DNA of 64,000 bases from Holacanthus passer (lineage: Eukaryota; Chordata; Actinopteri; Pomacanthidae): the NCBI GenBank assembly GCA_025331565.1, contig JAFREQ010000049.1, forward strand, positions 3,692,501 through 3,756,500, given 5' to 3'. The translations under genes and the position numbers were made by a program. The number at the start of each line of letters is the position of its first letter. The first letter of the stretch is position 1. The notes beneath the pieces are model-generated. The model saw only the letters and a program-made list of their open reading frames with translations, was not told where the DNA came from and ran no database searches. Positions 21,819 through 35,700 of this stretch are shown here, in pieces.

Positions 21819-24800
21819 AAGAACAATGACTTCAACCTCGTCTGTCTACAATGGTCAGTTGTTGCATGCAAAAAAATTGCCTAATTGCATAATTGTCATT
21901 GTAAACTTGCTACATGTTATTCTAAAGTCATGTGACTTTTTAAATGAATCAGTGTTTGGCCACTAGGTGGCAGTGGTGGAAGAAATAGTTAGATCTTTTA
22001 TTTAAGTGAAAGTAGCAATACCACAGCGTCGAAATACTCTGTTACAAGTAAAAGTCCTGCATTCAAATGAGATAAAACTAGTATTAGCATCAAAATATCC
22101 TTAAATTACTAAAAGTAAAAGTAGTCATCCTGCAGGATGAGCCATGTCCGGATGCATATTATACTGGATTGCATTTATGTGTTTATCATTTTGATGTTGA
22201 AGCTGGTAAAAGTGGAGATAATTTAAACATCTTTATGTACCTTATCTACTGGGTAGCTTGTGAATTTCCCCCGGGCCTCAATACATTTTGATCTAAAACA
22301 TCACATTGTATTTGTTGATTATATGTTGTATTATTAATCTTAATGAGTAAAGTGCCTTCCGTTATCAAATAAATATAGCGGAGTAAAAAGTACTGTCTGA
22401 AATGTTGTAGAGTAGAAGTATAAAGTACCAGAAAATGGAACTATTCCAGTAAAGTACAAGTACCTCAAAATTGTACTGTACTTGAGTAAATGTACTTAGT
22501 TACTTTTCACCACTGCTAGGAGGCAAAGAAACACCAAAACCACCTGATGGCCGATATTCACTGTCCCTTTATATTATATATTGTACTTCAGCACTGCAAG
22601 TGACCCCTTTCACGTTACACCTGTGTTTGATTCGATGTTAATGTCAAAAATAGTGATTAATGCAGGTTTTACAGTTGTGATTGATTTTCTGTGAGTTCAG
22701 CTACGGCATCCAAATGTTTGGCTCTGGAACCGCCACAAGGTTTTTGACTTGCATCAGACATGTTATCACATCATCATCATTTGTCGTTTGTGATTTTGGA
22801 CAGTCCTCTCTGCTCTTAATCTCCTTCCTGCGTCGGCTGCTCTGCTCCATTTGGCTGCAGATGCAAGAGAGAGAGAGCTCTGACATATGAGTCAGTACGA
22901 GCCGGCGAGACGTGGAAAATGAAAGGGACCAAAAACAAACATAAAGAAACACACTAATGCGATGGACTTGAAAGGTCACACCTCAATACATTTTGTCTCA
23001 CATTTCCCAGACTCCCTTTAAACAACCCCTTCTTTCAACGCAGTATTAGCTTTAGATTTCTTTCCATTAAAGTGCATAACCTACCATGTACAGTATATTT
23101 CATGCTGATTTGTTCTAACATGAAATGCAAAATATTTTATGTTTCAATACCTTTAGTGCTGCTTTTCCCTCTCAGAGATAAAGAGAAGAGCACACTCAAC
23201 TCCTGATGAAAATGGGAGCTACTTACTGGCTTGTCAATAACGAGGTCATAGCAAGGACCATTTTAGTCAGCAACTCGATTAAGCAAGCAGCAATCCTCAC
23301 CCTCCATATAACCCTCCACAAATATCAGTCTGATAGTTCATCTTTCATGCAAGGGTGAGGAGTTGGGGGTGGGGGTGGAGGGGTGGTAATGGTGTGCAGG
23401 TTGGGGATTACTGTGTTATTAGTTTGTTCAGGATGACCGTCACTCTGGCTTCATGGGCGTACGCCAAATATGTGCTGATGGTCTTGACACCACAGACAGT
23501 AATCAATATACGTCTCAGCCTGAAAAAGGCATGCAATACAGCCAGAGACACATGATGCTTATACACTGCTTATCAGGCCCCCAGTCTTCCCCATGCTGCT
23601 CAGTTAGGTTCAGCCAACATAGGGAATATACACACAGTCCTGCAAGCTGCTCTGAAGAAGCATGGGAAGGGTTAGTTCACTTGAACATAGACAAAACATC
23701 TCAATATTCAGCTGGCCAAGCAAGACAATACATCTGATGCACCCCCAACAACAACAACCTCGTGACTATGTGGTACAGCAGAATGCATTCATGTTTCTTG
23801 TGCACAAACACACTGTTGAGGAGGAGGAGGAGGAGGGGGTGGCAGGAATATTTCTCAGCAGGGCCAAGGAAGCTGTTTCCCTCTGCTTCAACGTAACCTT
23901 ATGCTAAACTATGTTAAACCTGCTGGCACTAGCACTCTTCTGGTCTCTTCACAACAAAGAAAACACATTTCCATAGAATGTCCCACTATTTCTTTAATTC
24001 CTGATCCGATTTCAGTCTGATGTACACATTCTTCTTCTTTTCTTTCAAAACAATCAAATATGACCAAAATCTCCTTCACACCATCATTCTCTATTAAGAG
24101 GTAGCAAATTCAACATGAAGACAATATAATGAAAGGTAAAAAGGGGTTCACAGTGCATTGCCCTTTACAAGACAGAGGAGAGGACAGCCATCACTTTCTC
24201 ACAAAGAGGTAACCAAGTGCATGCAAGGGTGGCATGCTGCAGAGCTGGATCATCATGTCATGTATAAACTAATGGGAAAAAACTGGTTGCTCTTACTCCG
24301 TCCATTCGTAGAGAGGAGCCAAGATGGAGCTACAGGGAGAAAGCATTTTTGAAAAAAGGTCATCATGCTGTATTTCACACACCAGTTCAAACACACACAC
24401 ACACTAGGAACCGCCCTGTGTTCTTCTACATGTGGTTTAACACGCTGACTGGTGCAGGTACCTTCCCTTGCTCATCCAGTGATTCAAACCAGCAACCTCG
24501 AGATCACAAGCCCACTTTCATAAAATCCAGACTATGAGCACACGTCTTAATTATTACTCAAGGTGGGAAAAATGCTAGTCAAATAGAGGACTCGTTGTTT
24601 GTCCATGCCCCAAAGAATGACACATGTTCTCATCTGATGCCAAAGACATTGTATATTAAGATATTTACAGCATTATTTCTTCTCAGTCTCAGAGTTTCCC
24701 CATCTCTTCCTCTTGTACAATGCTAAAGGGTAGAGATGGTTTTCTTCATGCTGGTGCTTTTACAATTTATTTTTCATGCACCGCGGCACCCAGCTGCTCG

Positions 24801-27800
24801 CGTCACATTTGTGTTTGTGGGATTTTTTTTTTCCTGTAGATAAGCTTAACTTGTAATTAGGCTATGTTTTCCTCCGTCCTTTCTTTCTTTGATGCTGACG
24901 TACACACACACACAGAAGCCGGAGGGCCTGGTGTACGCAGCAGACACACTCCTCAGCGAAAGGCCTTCCTCGACTTGACGTCTCCTCTCCGCTCGCAGTA
25001 GGCCTCGCTCCTTTGGGAAAGCATCGTGCCCGGGGATGTTTTCTACGACGTGCTACCACCTTTTGTTTTCCCACTGATTCCTCCTCTTCTTCCACCCCTC
25101 TGCCTCAGTACAGCCCTTTAGCCTGCCCGTGCACCCTGAATGGAAAATATCACTTTACCAGAGTCTTTGATGTGACCAAACATCACCTGTCTCGTTAGGA
25201 GGAGTAGAAGATATCTGAGCTGACACCAGGTAGCGTCAGCTGAGGGGAAACTGCCCTCACTGAACAGGAATGGATTACTGTGATGTTTTAAATGACAAAA
25301 AAATGTCAGTTACATGCAGAATTAGTTTGACAAGTGTTGGACTGTCAGACACAATTTGTGCAAGAATATTAAAAGATTGGTGGTAGTTTGGAAGATAAAA
25401 AGCACTGGAGACCATAAATCTGACAGAAACACATTAACACTGTCCATGCATGATAAAAATAAATACTGAAATTATTGCTGAACAAAAATGACAATATCTG
25501 ATTCTGCTTTAACAATCACTAATTGATGATTGATTAATGATGATTAGGCGTTAACTAATCACATAAACTGATACAAGCTCACGACGCATCCTGCATTAAA
25601 TCATCATGAGTCATGCATTAGTTATGCGTTACTTAAGTATGTGCTTAGTACCCTCATTATAAAGTAATAAGACAATCAAAAGAGCTCCACTAACACTTCA
25701 GTCGTAGCAGTTCATGGCGGCTCCCACTGAATTAGTTTGTGTGCACACATCATGCAGTGTTTTGGTCTCCTCGTCTTTGGAAAAGATACAGTCATAAGTG
25801 CACTGATCCTGCATTTACACTGCAGGAAATAAACAAGACGAAGAAGAAGTGCAAGCAGGTCCAACTACATCATCTTTAATGAAAAAAATATGTCTCCATA
25901 TTCTTTTTATCCCCAACTCAAAAACCAATTTTCTACCTCTGCAAAGTATAAACAATTTTTATGCAATATTTCAGCTTTTTTTTTTTTTTTTAGATTACCA
26001 TCTTTCCATTTACATCTTTTGTAATCTGCAAATTCAAAACACATGAAAACATAACGGATGGAAACTCAAGCAGTGCTTCCTCTCAGGATTCATATGAACT
26101 CCCCAGCTTCTTAGGTTGGAGCATTACATCGTATGGAAGTGAAGTTCTGCCTGACAGCCTCAGCTCAGGGACACAGAGCCTCACGAGTGCTTCTCTAAGT
26201 GCAGTACTGTGTCTGTGTGTAGGTACAGTGTTAATGTGATCATGTTAACATGTTTTATTCTCACATGCCAACAGGAATATCATTATCCTACTTACCCCGT
26301 TTCAGCTTTTTCATATCTGCCTGATCTGGACCACCATTTTGTTTTGTTTGCATATGTTAGATTTCACGAGGTAGGGATTTTAGGGGTTAAGTTTCTGTGT
26401 AAGCAATCCACTGAATTATATACTTTCACTGGACCCCCACACACGCTGCCATGAATTACATCCAATACAAAACATTCACAACCTTGAGACACACCACGAC
26501 AACAACAAGGAGAGTGTGAACTTACCCTTGACACAGCAAAATCTGTAGAAAAGACAGAAAGAAAAAGATTAAGAAAATGAATTATCTTTGATCAATACAA
26601 AAGCCATTGTGCACATAGACTATACAGGAGGAACAGTAGTCCTCTCCTGCAGGATTTAAAGCTCTACCAAAATCCTTTCCAAATACCAACCAAGATGCCC
26701 AAAGTCAGAGGGAAGTGAAGATTTCTTTCTGGCATGAAAGATGACAACTGTGGTAAAGTCATTTTACTGCTTTTTACCATTCAAACAAACAAAGGCCATA
26801 ATTAGTCACTTATTGTATTATACTGGCTGCATGAATGTAGCCACACTGTTGTTCACTGATGTGTGTATGTGTGTGTATATGACACATATCAAAGACGTGC
26901 ACAGGTGTTTTTACTTATTGTGCTTATCGTTTTTTTGCTGTACCTCTAAAAGTGGGACAGCATAATAATTCTTATTAGTCCACAATGTTTGAGGCCGAGC
27001 ATCACTCCGCCCAACTTCAAACTGAGCAGAGGCTGAAACAGACTGAATAACTGAAAACACCTGTGTGTGGGGAGCAGAGTTTACTGTTGATGACTGTGTG
27101 AACATTTTTATGTGTGTGTGATTGTGTGAATTTGATCACCGCAGTGTTTTTTTGCACTGTGATTTTAGACACAAAATAACAGGCACGTTCCTCGAGCCAC
27201 AGTGTGGGTGTTTGTTGAAACGGAATATATATGTGTGACAGTTCAGATAAAGACACAAGGAACTCCAGCTCTTATTTTCTTCCACAGCCTCTACTTCAAG
27301 ATGGATTTATATTTCTGCATTAAGAGTGCGTAGGACAGAGCACATTTTCTCCTACAAATTTCTGTTGCATTTCTGAGATTGCTGAAAGTGAAGACATCAG
27401 TTTTTATCTAATAAAAATATCGACACCACAAACCTTCTGCTCACTGTGATCACCACTCTCTGACACCGCGAAGTCAGTCAAGCACAAACCCAGTTTAATC
27501 CTCCTTTCTCTGAACATTTATGAGGTGCACTTCTACAGCTCAGGATGAGACACATTTTACTGACATTACTGCCACAGATCTGAGTCACTTCTGCTCAACT
27601 CTGTTCATGTCGTCCAATTGACATACACATTTCTGCTGCCTCTGCATTTTACTTCCTGTTATATCCAAACTTATTTTTGTGCACAGCTGACTTTTGCTCT
27701 TATTAAATGAGAGTTTCTCTTAAATGTCACGTGCAAGTGTGATGGCAGGCATCTATGCAAATGTTTGTACATGACACTTACACATTTACAAATGATCAGA

Positions 27801-30800
27801 TGCAAAAGATGCTTCACGCACAGAGAGAGAGAGGAAAAATGGGGGAGAGATGAAGAGGAAAAGAACTAATAAACAATGAGAAAGACCGAGATGCAAACAG
27901 TGAAAGAGAGACAGACATAAAGAGACAGAGACATGTATTGGGAGGAAACCGCAGCCTCATCCTTCTAGAATCTGACACGTAACCATGGAAACTTCCTTCA
28001 CACACTCAGAGGAATTGGGGGAGTTTGTTCTTTATTTCTCTTAAGGCAGCTCAACACAGCCTTCACCTCCTCTGATGATGCTGCAATATCTCTTGTCACA
28101 TGTCATATACAGAAAAAGCAACGGCCAACATTTACCGTAATGCACCGGCTATAAATACATCAAACTCAGAGCTGACGTATTCACTGTGATTACAGTGTGA
28201 GTATAAGGACTGTGGGGGTTTTAGCTTAGTCAGCACTGGTGAGACACTTTCATTCATCATTACCAAAACAAAGTTGCCAAATGTGCAAATTAATCCAGGA
28301 TAAGTGCATATTTTATAAAGCATCAATAATTTATTTCATTCACTAACTTTAAAACTTATTTTGCTTCCTTTCTACAATAGGTTGAATTTGTCTGATTATT
28401 TTTATTTAGGTCTGAATAAAAAAAAGCCTGATGAAGCTGAGGCTGGTTCCTGCTCTCAGTTTGTTTTTTGAGTATGATTTCTGCTCTTTCCTGGGCTGAC
28501 TTGGTCCCACGCTGGTAAGTGACTGTATGCTGGCACACCAGCTAACACTGCTCCCAATGTTGTGTGACCATGTTAAAGAATATTTTAGCTAAAGCAGGCT
28601 TTGGAGGAGATACATGATGGAAATGGCAAGTGAGACAAAAATGTCCTGATAAGCACCACAGTCACAGTCTGGTTGGGTTCATCCATTTTCTTCTCAGTTG
28701 AAAGGACTTACACTGGTCAAAACGTACTTGGCATAAATGTTTTAACTTTGTACACAGTATTAAAACCCCTTAACATGCACCTTCCTTTAATTTCTCCATA
28801 AAGGCCCTGCACAGCCCTGCAGGTGTTTGACCTTTGATCTTTGACTTCAGCTATGTCTGAATATTACCGTTCATCATTTTTATCTGTGTATGAGTTCTGA
28901 GAGTGAAATTTATGCTTTCTAATAGTACCCTCACAATGCAATTTACACTCTGACAACAATCCCACAATGCATCACAGTTTATAGAGGCATTGTGGTCAAC
29001 ATTACGGTTGTGTGACACTCTCTATTTACTTCTCACTAAAGAGTAAAGAGTATTGAATGTCTTGAAAGAGTGAAGTATGATTTGGAGTTTGTTCTGTTGG
29101 CAGACCGAGCACATCCGCTCAGTCAAGTTGAACAAAGACTATAAATTTGTCCTTCGTGCAGACTTAAGTGAATGTGAGAAGGGGCCCATATACAGACAGA
29201 TGGAAGGACAAAATGTGACCCTCCTATTAATTCTGTTGCGCCTGTTAGGGTGAGAGAGGTTACACCTTTATCGTTTTTATTGGTTCATGAAGTTTGCCGA
29301 CCTCCGTTCAACCTCCACCAGATCGAAGTGTTGGCCTGCGTGCTCTGGTTGTTTTCCCTTTGAGCATCACTGAAGTTTGTATATGTCACAGTGTACTGAT
29401 CATCACGCCAGCAAGGTGAGAGGATAAACCACTAGAGGTCAGCAAAAACAAGATTTTCAGGGAGTGTTATTCTTTATAGAGTGAGGTAGGAAATCATCTT
29501 GTGTGTTCCAGCTCTTCATTGAAGCTCTATGATGTTTCACTGCTTATGATGAATGAAATGCTCAAATCAAAGGTTTTCCATCTTTTTATGGTTGCACTAT
29601 TCCACCAAATGGGAAATTCTACATGTCTGTGCACCATTTTATATACAGTTTTCCTGAATTTCCTCAGTTGTAAAACAACAGTATACATATTTGGTAATGT
29701 AACTTGATACATGAATAAATAAATAAATAATAAAATAATTAATAAATAATACAATAATATATTTGGAATAATTTCGACTTCTCACCTTTGTTGTCAGCCT
29801 TCAGCTCCTCCTGCAGGAAGTCGCTCTGCCGGTTGCCGAGCACGAAGGCCAGGAAGGAGAGGATGAGGGCGTCCAGGATGCCGATGATTGCCAGGATGTA
29901 GGCCCAGCGCACCGAGCAGTTGCCCAGGGTGTACTTCCCCGTGTCCTCTCCGCACATGTCCCTGATCACCTCGGCGTCCCACCCGTTCGGGAAGATCACA
30001 CAGCCGAGCACCAGGCACACAGCTGGAGGGCAGAGAGAAAGAGTGGATGGGAGTAGTTTGAGTTATTTGAGCACAGTGGCGTGATGGATATGGTGGTTAT
30101 ATACAAAACAGCGTAATGGTATTCGTTTGATATTTGATTTTGTCAGGCAGTGTATGCAGTAACACACACAGTGATGGGTCAAGGTGACAGGGTCATGTTC
30201 CATTGAAAAGCAGCACAGGAAAGAAAATCAATATGGGAAGAGTGTTGAGTTGTAGAACATAGTGAGATTGAAAGTCGGGCCAATGAAACAGGAGGGCGAG
30301 GCAGGTGGGGAGGGAAAATTGGTTTAGGTGTAAAACAGCGGGTCGGGCGGGGGGTTAGATGAAGTTAACGAGATGAAAGTGAGAGAAAAAAGGTGAGACA
30401 GAGGCGAGAAGACAGAATATTATTTTTCCATTTCACTCCGGGTTGTAAGTTTGTTGCGGTGGAATTTCCAGTATATGCCTCACTAAATCTCTTCCCCTCT
30501 CTGTTCTCCTCTCTGTTCTTCAGTACAGGCAAGTCTTTGAACTGACAGAGAAGGAAACAGAGAGAAAGAACATGCCAACATGAAGGATAGAGAGAGAATA
30601 AAAGGCTTTGATGTTCTTTTATCAGGTTTTTTACACATTTCACATTTGCTTTTTTGCAGGGGATAAAATCTATAAAATACATTAAAACCTCTTAAAACCA
30701 TAGAAACCCATTACTGGAGTAGTTTGACATTTTGGGAAATAACTGCTACTTTCCTTTGCTTAGAAAAGAAAACTAGAAAGAGGCAAACAGCTAGTCTGGC

Positions 30801-31093
30801 AAAGTTCAAAAATACGCCTTTCAACACCTCTGAATGTTCACTAATTATACATTACATCACGTTTGTTTGCACCGAGCTTTGTTTGCCCAGCAACGGTTAC
30901 AACACTAAACACACTGTTGTTAATAGATGACACATCAGGAGAAACCTGTGGAAACAAAATGCATACGTTGGGCTGACAGGTTGGGACAGAGTTGGTGCTA
31001 AACTAGTCTAGACACAATTTGATTTGTCTTTAAAATCAGCAAGTAAATTGCAATCATTGAAGACTGGATGCAGTGGCTTTGCTGAGCTATTTG

Positions 31094-31142
<49 letters not shown>

Positions 31143-31599
31143 TCCAAATGTGTGTATTATGCATCTCAGTGTTTGTGCACATTTGGCACATTAATGTTTT
31201 GATTCTGTTGTTCTGTGGAGGAACTGTGTGTGTGCACGCTCCCATAAGGCCCGAGCTGTACCCCTGCGTGTAGAGGGTCCAGCTGAGGCCAGGCTGGCCC
31301 GAACAGATGGGTCCCTGAACGCCTCATTTGCTGGACCACTGCAACTGTTGAGAGCCTTGCACAGACCAGATGAAACTCAGCTGATGCACAGGCTCAGTGT
31401 GTGCAGGGACATACAGGACTTTAGCTTTCGGCTCATGTGAGGATAGTAAGAGGAATGTCCACAGTCTCTGAAAGTGGGCTGCAGGGGTCCAGAGGACTGG
31501 AAGGAAGACGCTGTCTGGACTCAGACACTGCTGGACTGTAAGAATCTTTGACCATCACTGAAATGAACCACATGAGAATGTTGCTACAGTCACTTATAG

Positions 31600-31641
<42 letters not shown>

Positions 31642-32701
31642 CTCTTTCTCTCTATCTATCTATCTACCTATGATAATTTCTACAATAACAGCTACAAGTA
31701 CTTATCATCTTTCATCTCTCTCAGTCTCTGTAGCTCCACACAAAGGTCACATTATGACAACTGAGCCATCTCTATTTGTTGATGAAAACTGTGAAATGTG
31801 GTTGAGTGCACCAAAAAAGCTAATAAGTAGACCAGGAATCCAGATTAATTTGTCACACAAATTAATTATAGTGCTTATAATTATTCATCCTGCTGCTATC
31901 ACTGCTAATCATTCATGTCAAAATTGGTTAAACATAAATGGCTTTTTGTTTCTAGCATACATATTGCACTCAGCTTTGAGTATATTACTTTAGATAAATA
32001 CAGTCAAGGGAAATTGAGCTGAATTGGGTGAACAACGTGTTGACCATTTATAATGGATGGCACATACCGAGCACAGGAAAGTCATTTATATCATGGATTA
32101 CTGCTCTTCATATATTAGCAAACAGTTGCCTATTTTCACATCCAGCAGAAATGGAACAACACTATCATTCATTCGGAGTCTGGTGTAAGTTGGCAAAACA
32201 AAATCGAGAGCCGGCACGCAGGTGAGTGCATGTTTTTTCTGCTATTCCTGTCTGGTTCTGATTTCCAAAACTGGTTTCGGCGCTGACCCATGTGACCCAT
32301 GTGAGGTTTGGGTCAGTGTCACAAGCTGCTGAACACGTCCCACCTTTCTATGATACCAACAAACATTATATAAGTTTGAACTGTGTTGCCTGTGTGTTTA
32401 CTGACATCCACTTACTGCAGCGTGCTTTGGAAGCGGCCACAACAGGTTTAATATGGTGTGAAGAGTTTCTGTGTTCCCTGTGGTTTTCCTTTAGTCCTGC
32501 CCGGCTGACAGAAGTGAACAAGACTCACTCTTAATAATTCATCATGCCTTGTTGAAATCTGTGTCAGGGATGCTTAGCAGCTAACCTCTCTTCCTGTGTG
32601 TGTATGTAGGTGTGTACATATATATATGCTAGAAAGAGTGAATTTCAGATTCTCTACAGATGAGCTCACTCATGTAAGAAGGAATCTCTGTTGTGTGTGT
32701 G

Positions 32702-32742
<41 letters not shown>

Positions 32743-35700
32743 CGTAGAGGCTTTGTATATCAGCACTAACTTGATCCCATTTTTGAGACATGATACTTCG
32801 TAGTACTATGTAGTACTTTGTAGCTTGTCCTCCAGTCACACAGTACTCCCCTTGCTATTTCAGCCTATCACTCTACAATAGTACAGTGACGACAGTGGCC
32901 TCAGTAAAAGATTAGCATAATAATAATGTTATCTTGTTTAAATGAAACATCATTGAAACATAGTGTGTGTTTGCCTTACTAAAATCAAACCAGCAGCTAA
33001 CATCTCTGCAGTTATATGACGACTGCCTCCTGTCAGTCACAACCTACAGAATTTAAACCGGCCAACAAACCAAATCAAGACCCTTCCAACAAAGATAGTC
33101 TACATTTTAAAAGAAGATAAAGGAAATTTTAACAAAATACAAAATTAGGATTAATTAGGGTGAGGAAATTCCCACCACATAAGTCTCACCAAGAATACAT
33201 ATCAGGGATGGATACAACTCTCGACTTGTTCAAACATTGGAAATAGTGTCCAAATGCTGCCCCTTCCTTTGCTGCTGTTAGAAGTCTTGGAATTATATAA
33301 TGCATTATATTACAATAAAGGAATTGTCCTTTAATTTGAATTAACACAGCAAAATGTCCATTAGTCTGCTGTGACACACTGTCTCTGTCACTGTTATCCC
33401 CCATATATCTACTCCATGCACATGTAAGTTTGTCTTATAAGAAGAAAAACCAAAGCACAGTCACAGCCCACTGTAGTTGTTTTGGCATAGAGGGATCATA
33501 AAACTCGCTCCATCAAGGTTAATATTTCATGCTGGAGACAGACGTTGTGACCTCTGGCAGTTCTCTGATTCAAATCTATCAACCATTATCATCATTTTGA
33601 TTAAAAGCTCTATATTGGGAAAGCTGTAATCTGTGTGCATCATTTCTAGCTTTGGGTGGTTGGAGCTGCTGTGCTTTGCAAATAAAAAAAGACATTTTGC
33701 TTTTTATTCAGTAGGAATTACCAAACCATCTTAATGGAATCTCTGGTGGTGGCGATAAAGCTGGGAAATGTTCTCATAAATGAGAAATAGAGCTTGGGGT
33801 GTTCTGCAGGAACGATGGGTCTCTGCTTTGAAAGTGAACTGTGGTTTTTACCCTGCTAACAATGGAGGGGGGTGGGAGGTGGTGTCAGTTGCTTCATCCC
33901 TCTGTGAATCCATCCATCCAACGCTTGGCAAAAAAAGGCCAGAAAACAACAGGCCAGGTTGTGAGTTTGTTACTAATTCTGCTGTGGATATTCAGATAAT
34001 GATTGGTGTCTTGAAAAGGAGTCAAAAGGATATTCATGGCACCCAGTGGTTTTGGATAACCCCAAACTAGCATCATTATCAAGACAACAACATCAAACAA
34101 ACAAACACAACAAAACCATTCACTTCAACGAAGACTTGCCACATATGAATATTGTGATTGGTGACATTATGGATCAGTCCTTAACATCCTAGCCGGCTTT
34201 GTTGGATTATAAAGCTTTATGTTGATGTTGAATGCTCATTGCATGGTTCTTCCACTGGTCATCGCACTGTCACATTGTGGCTGGTGTGCACATCTGGCCT
34301 GCTCCTCGCCGAACCCTGTGGTCTGTTAAAGTATGTGGATTGTGTGTGGCTCCTATTTGATCACTGGCTCCTGATTTGTGTGACCAACATTTGTAAAGAG
34401 CTGATGGTCACATGGAACAATGTTTTTTTTCTCCAAAGCATGTTGATAGTATTTTTTTTGCTCCTCAGTGGGTAACAATTCGATTTTATACATGTTGATG
34501 TATGCTGGTTAAACTGTAGCCACAGAGTCTTATTGTTCCATGCCATGTCACGATACCTAAAGCATGCATCTTAACATGAATAATTCAAAGTACTGAACAG
34601 TGTAGAACTGTGACCAGATGATGGCCTGTAGAAACATCTCAGGAGATATTTCAGTCTGGACCCAAGTGGTGGACCAACTGCATTGAACTTAAACCATTAA
34701 CCATCTGGGAGGCTTTCCAGTCTACTTGCTGTAGATTTGTACACAGCACAAACTGCAGTGCTGGAGTGCAATGGCAACTCCAGCATTGATAAGGTTGTGA
34801 GTACAGTATGTGCACATCAGTGGTTTCTCACAATGGTGTGCATACACAGAGAACTTGACACATGGATTGGCACAGAGACCATGCTGAGCCCTTTTCTATA
34901 CCAGCCTTAGTTCAAAATGAACATTTATCCTCATCACAGAGAACCTCTTCATCAGTGTGCTGTTTTATACTGCTGGTGCTTTTGTATTGTGGAGCATATT
35001 AATCACTGCAACATCAAGGGCCACTAGCATTTTAGGCTTTTGGTCTTCTTTTAACAACATTAAATAATGAATAATAGCTTCATCTCCGTAACGAGATGAA
35101 GACTGATTAATGCACTGATGCCCCTCTCCTCTCCCCCAACACCTTCCAAAGTTTAGAGAAAATCCATCAGACTCACTGCCACAAAATGAACAAGTGAAAC
35201 AAACACAAGTCATGTCATTAATGCTGGCTCTTTAAAGAGATCACGAGCCACAGTGTGACGGAGAAACAGGAGGATATGAACATCAGGGGCAAGATGCTAT
35301 CGCCCAAAACAGGAAATAAATAGTTTGCAGAAAAATGGGGAGAAGAAAAAAATGTCTGCGTTGATGATTGACAAGAAGCCTGTCTGACAGGCTCTTTTTG
35401 TCTTCCTGATAGGGTTTCTACACGGCAGCTCTCTGTGAAACACACAGCAGCTGTCTTATTGATTTATTTTTTCCCTCTCCTTTCTCAGCTTTGAAAAGAA
35501 CTGCATTTCCCAGGTGGCCTTGAGGCTTTGGCATTTCAGAGGCGTTAATTAACATTTGGTCGGACAGACTGTGAGGAGGTGGAGCAGATGATTTCACTGA
35601 TTCTGTTAATTCAAAACAGCACAGAAGACAACGGACACGTTCCCACCATCTCGAACACAAACACTAACATGCAAAAATGAATAAGCACTTTTTCATTTTT

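Larger units (their letters stand above)
21288..26525 (-). other. lhfpl4: lhfpl4 intron 3
   Basis: A 5.2-kb intron with a TA microsatellite (21784-21813), a 545-bp hAT-like MITE (21971-22515), a CTCF-like motif at the MITE junction, a GC-richer patch (24870-25150) and a tRNA-like relic near 24478-24520. No further exon seen. Confidence 0.75.
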
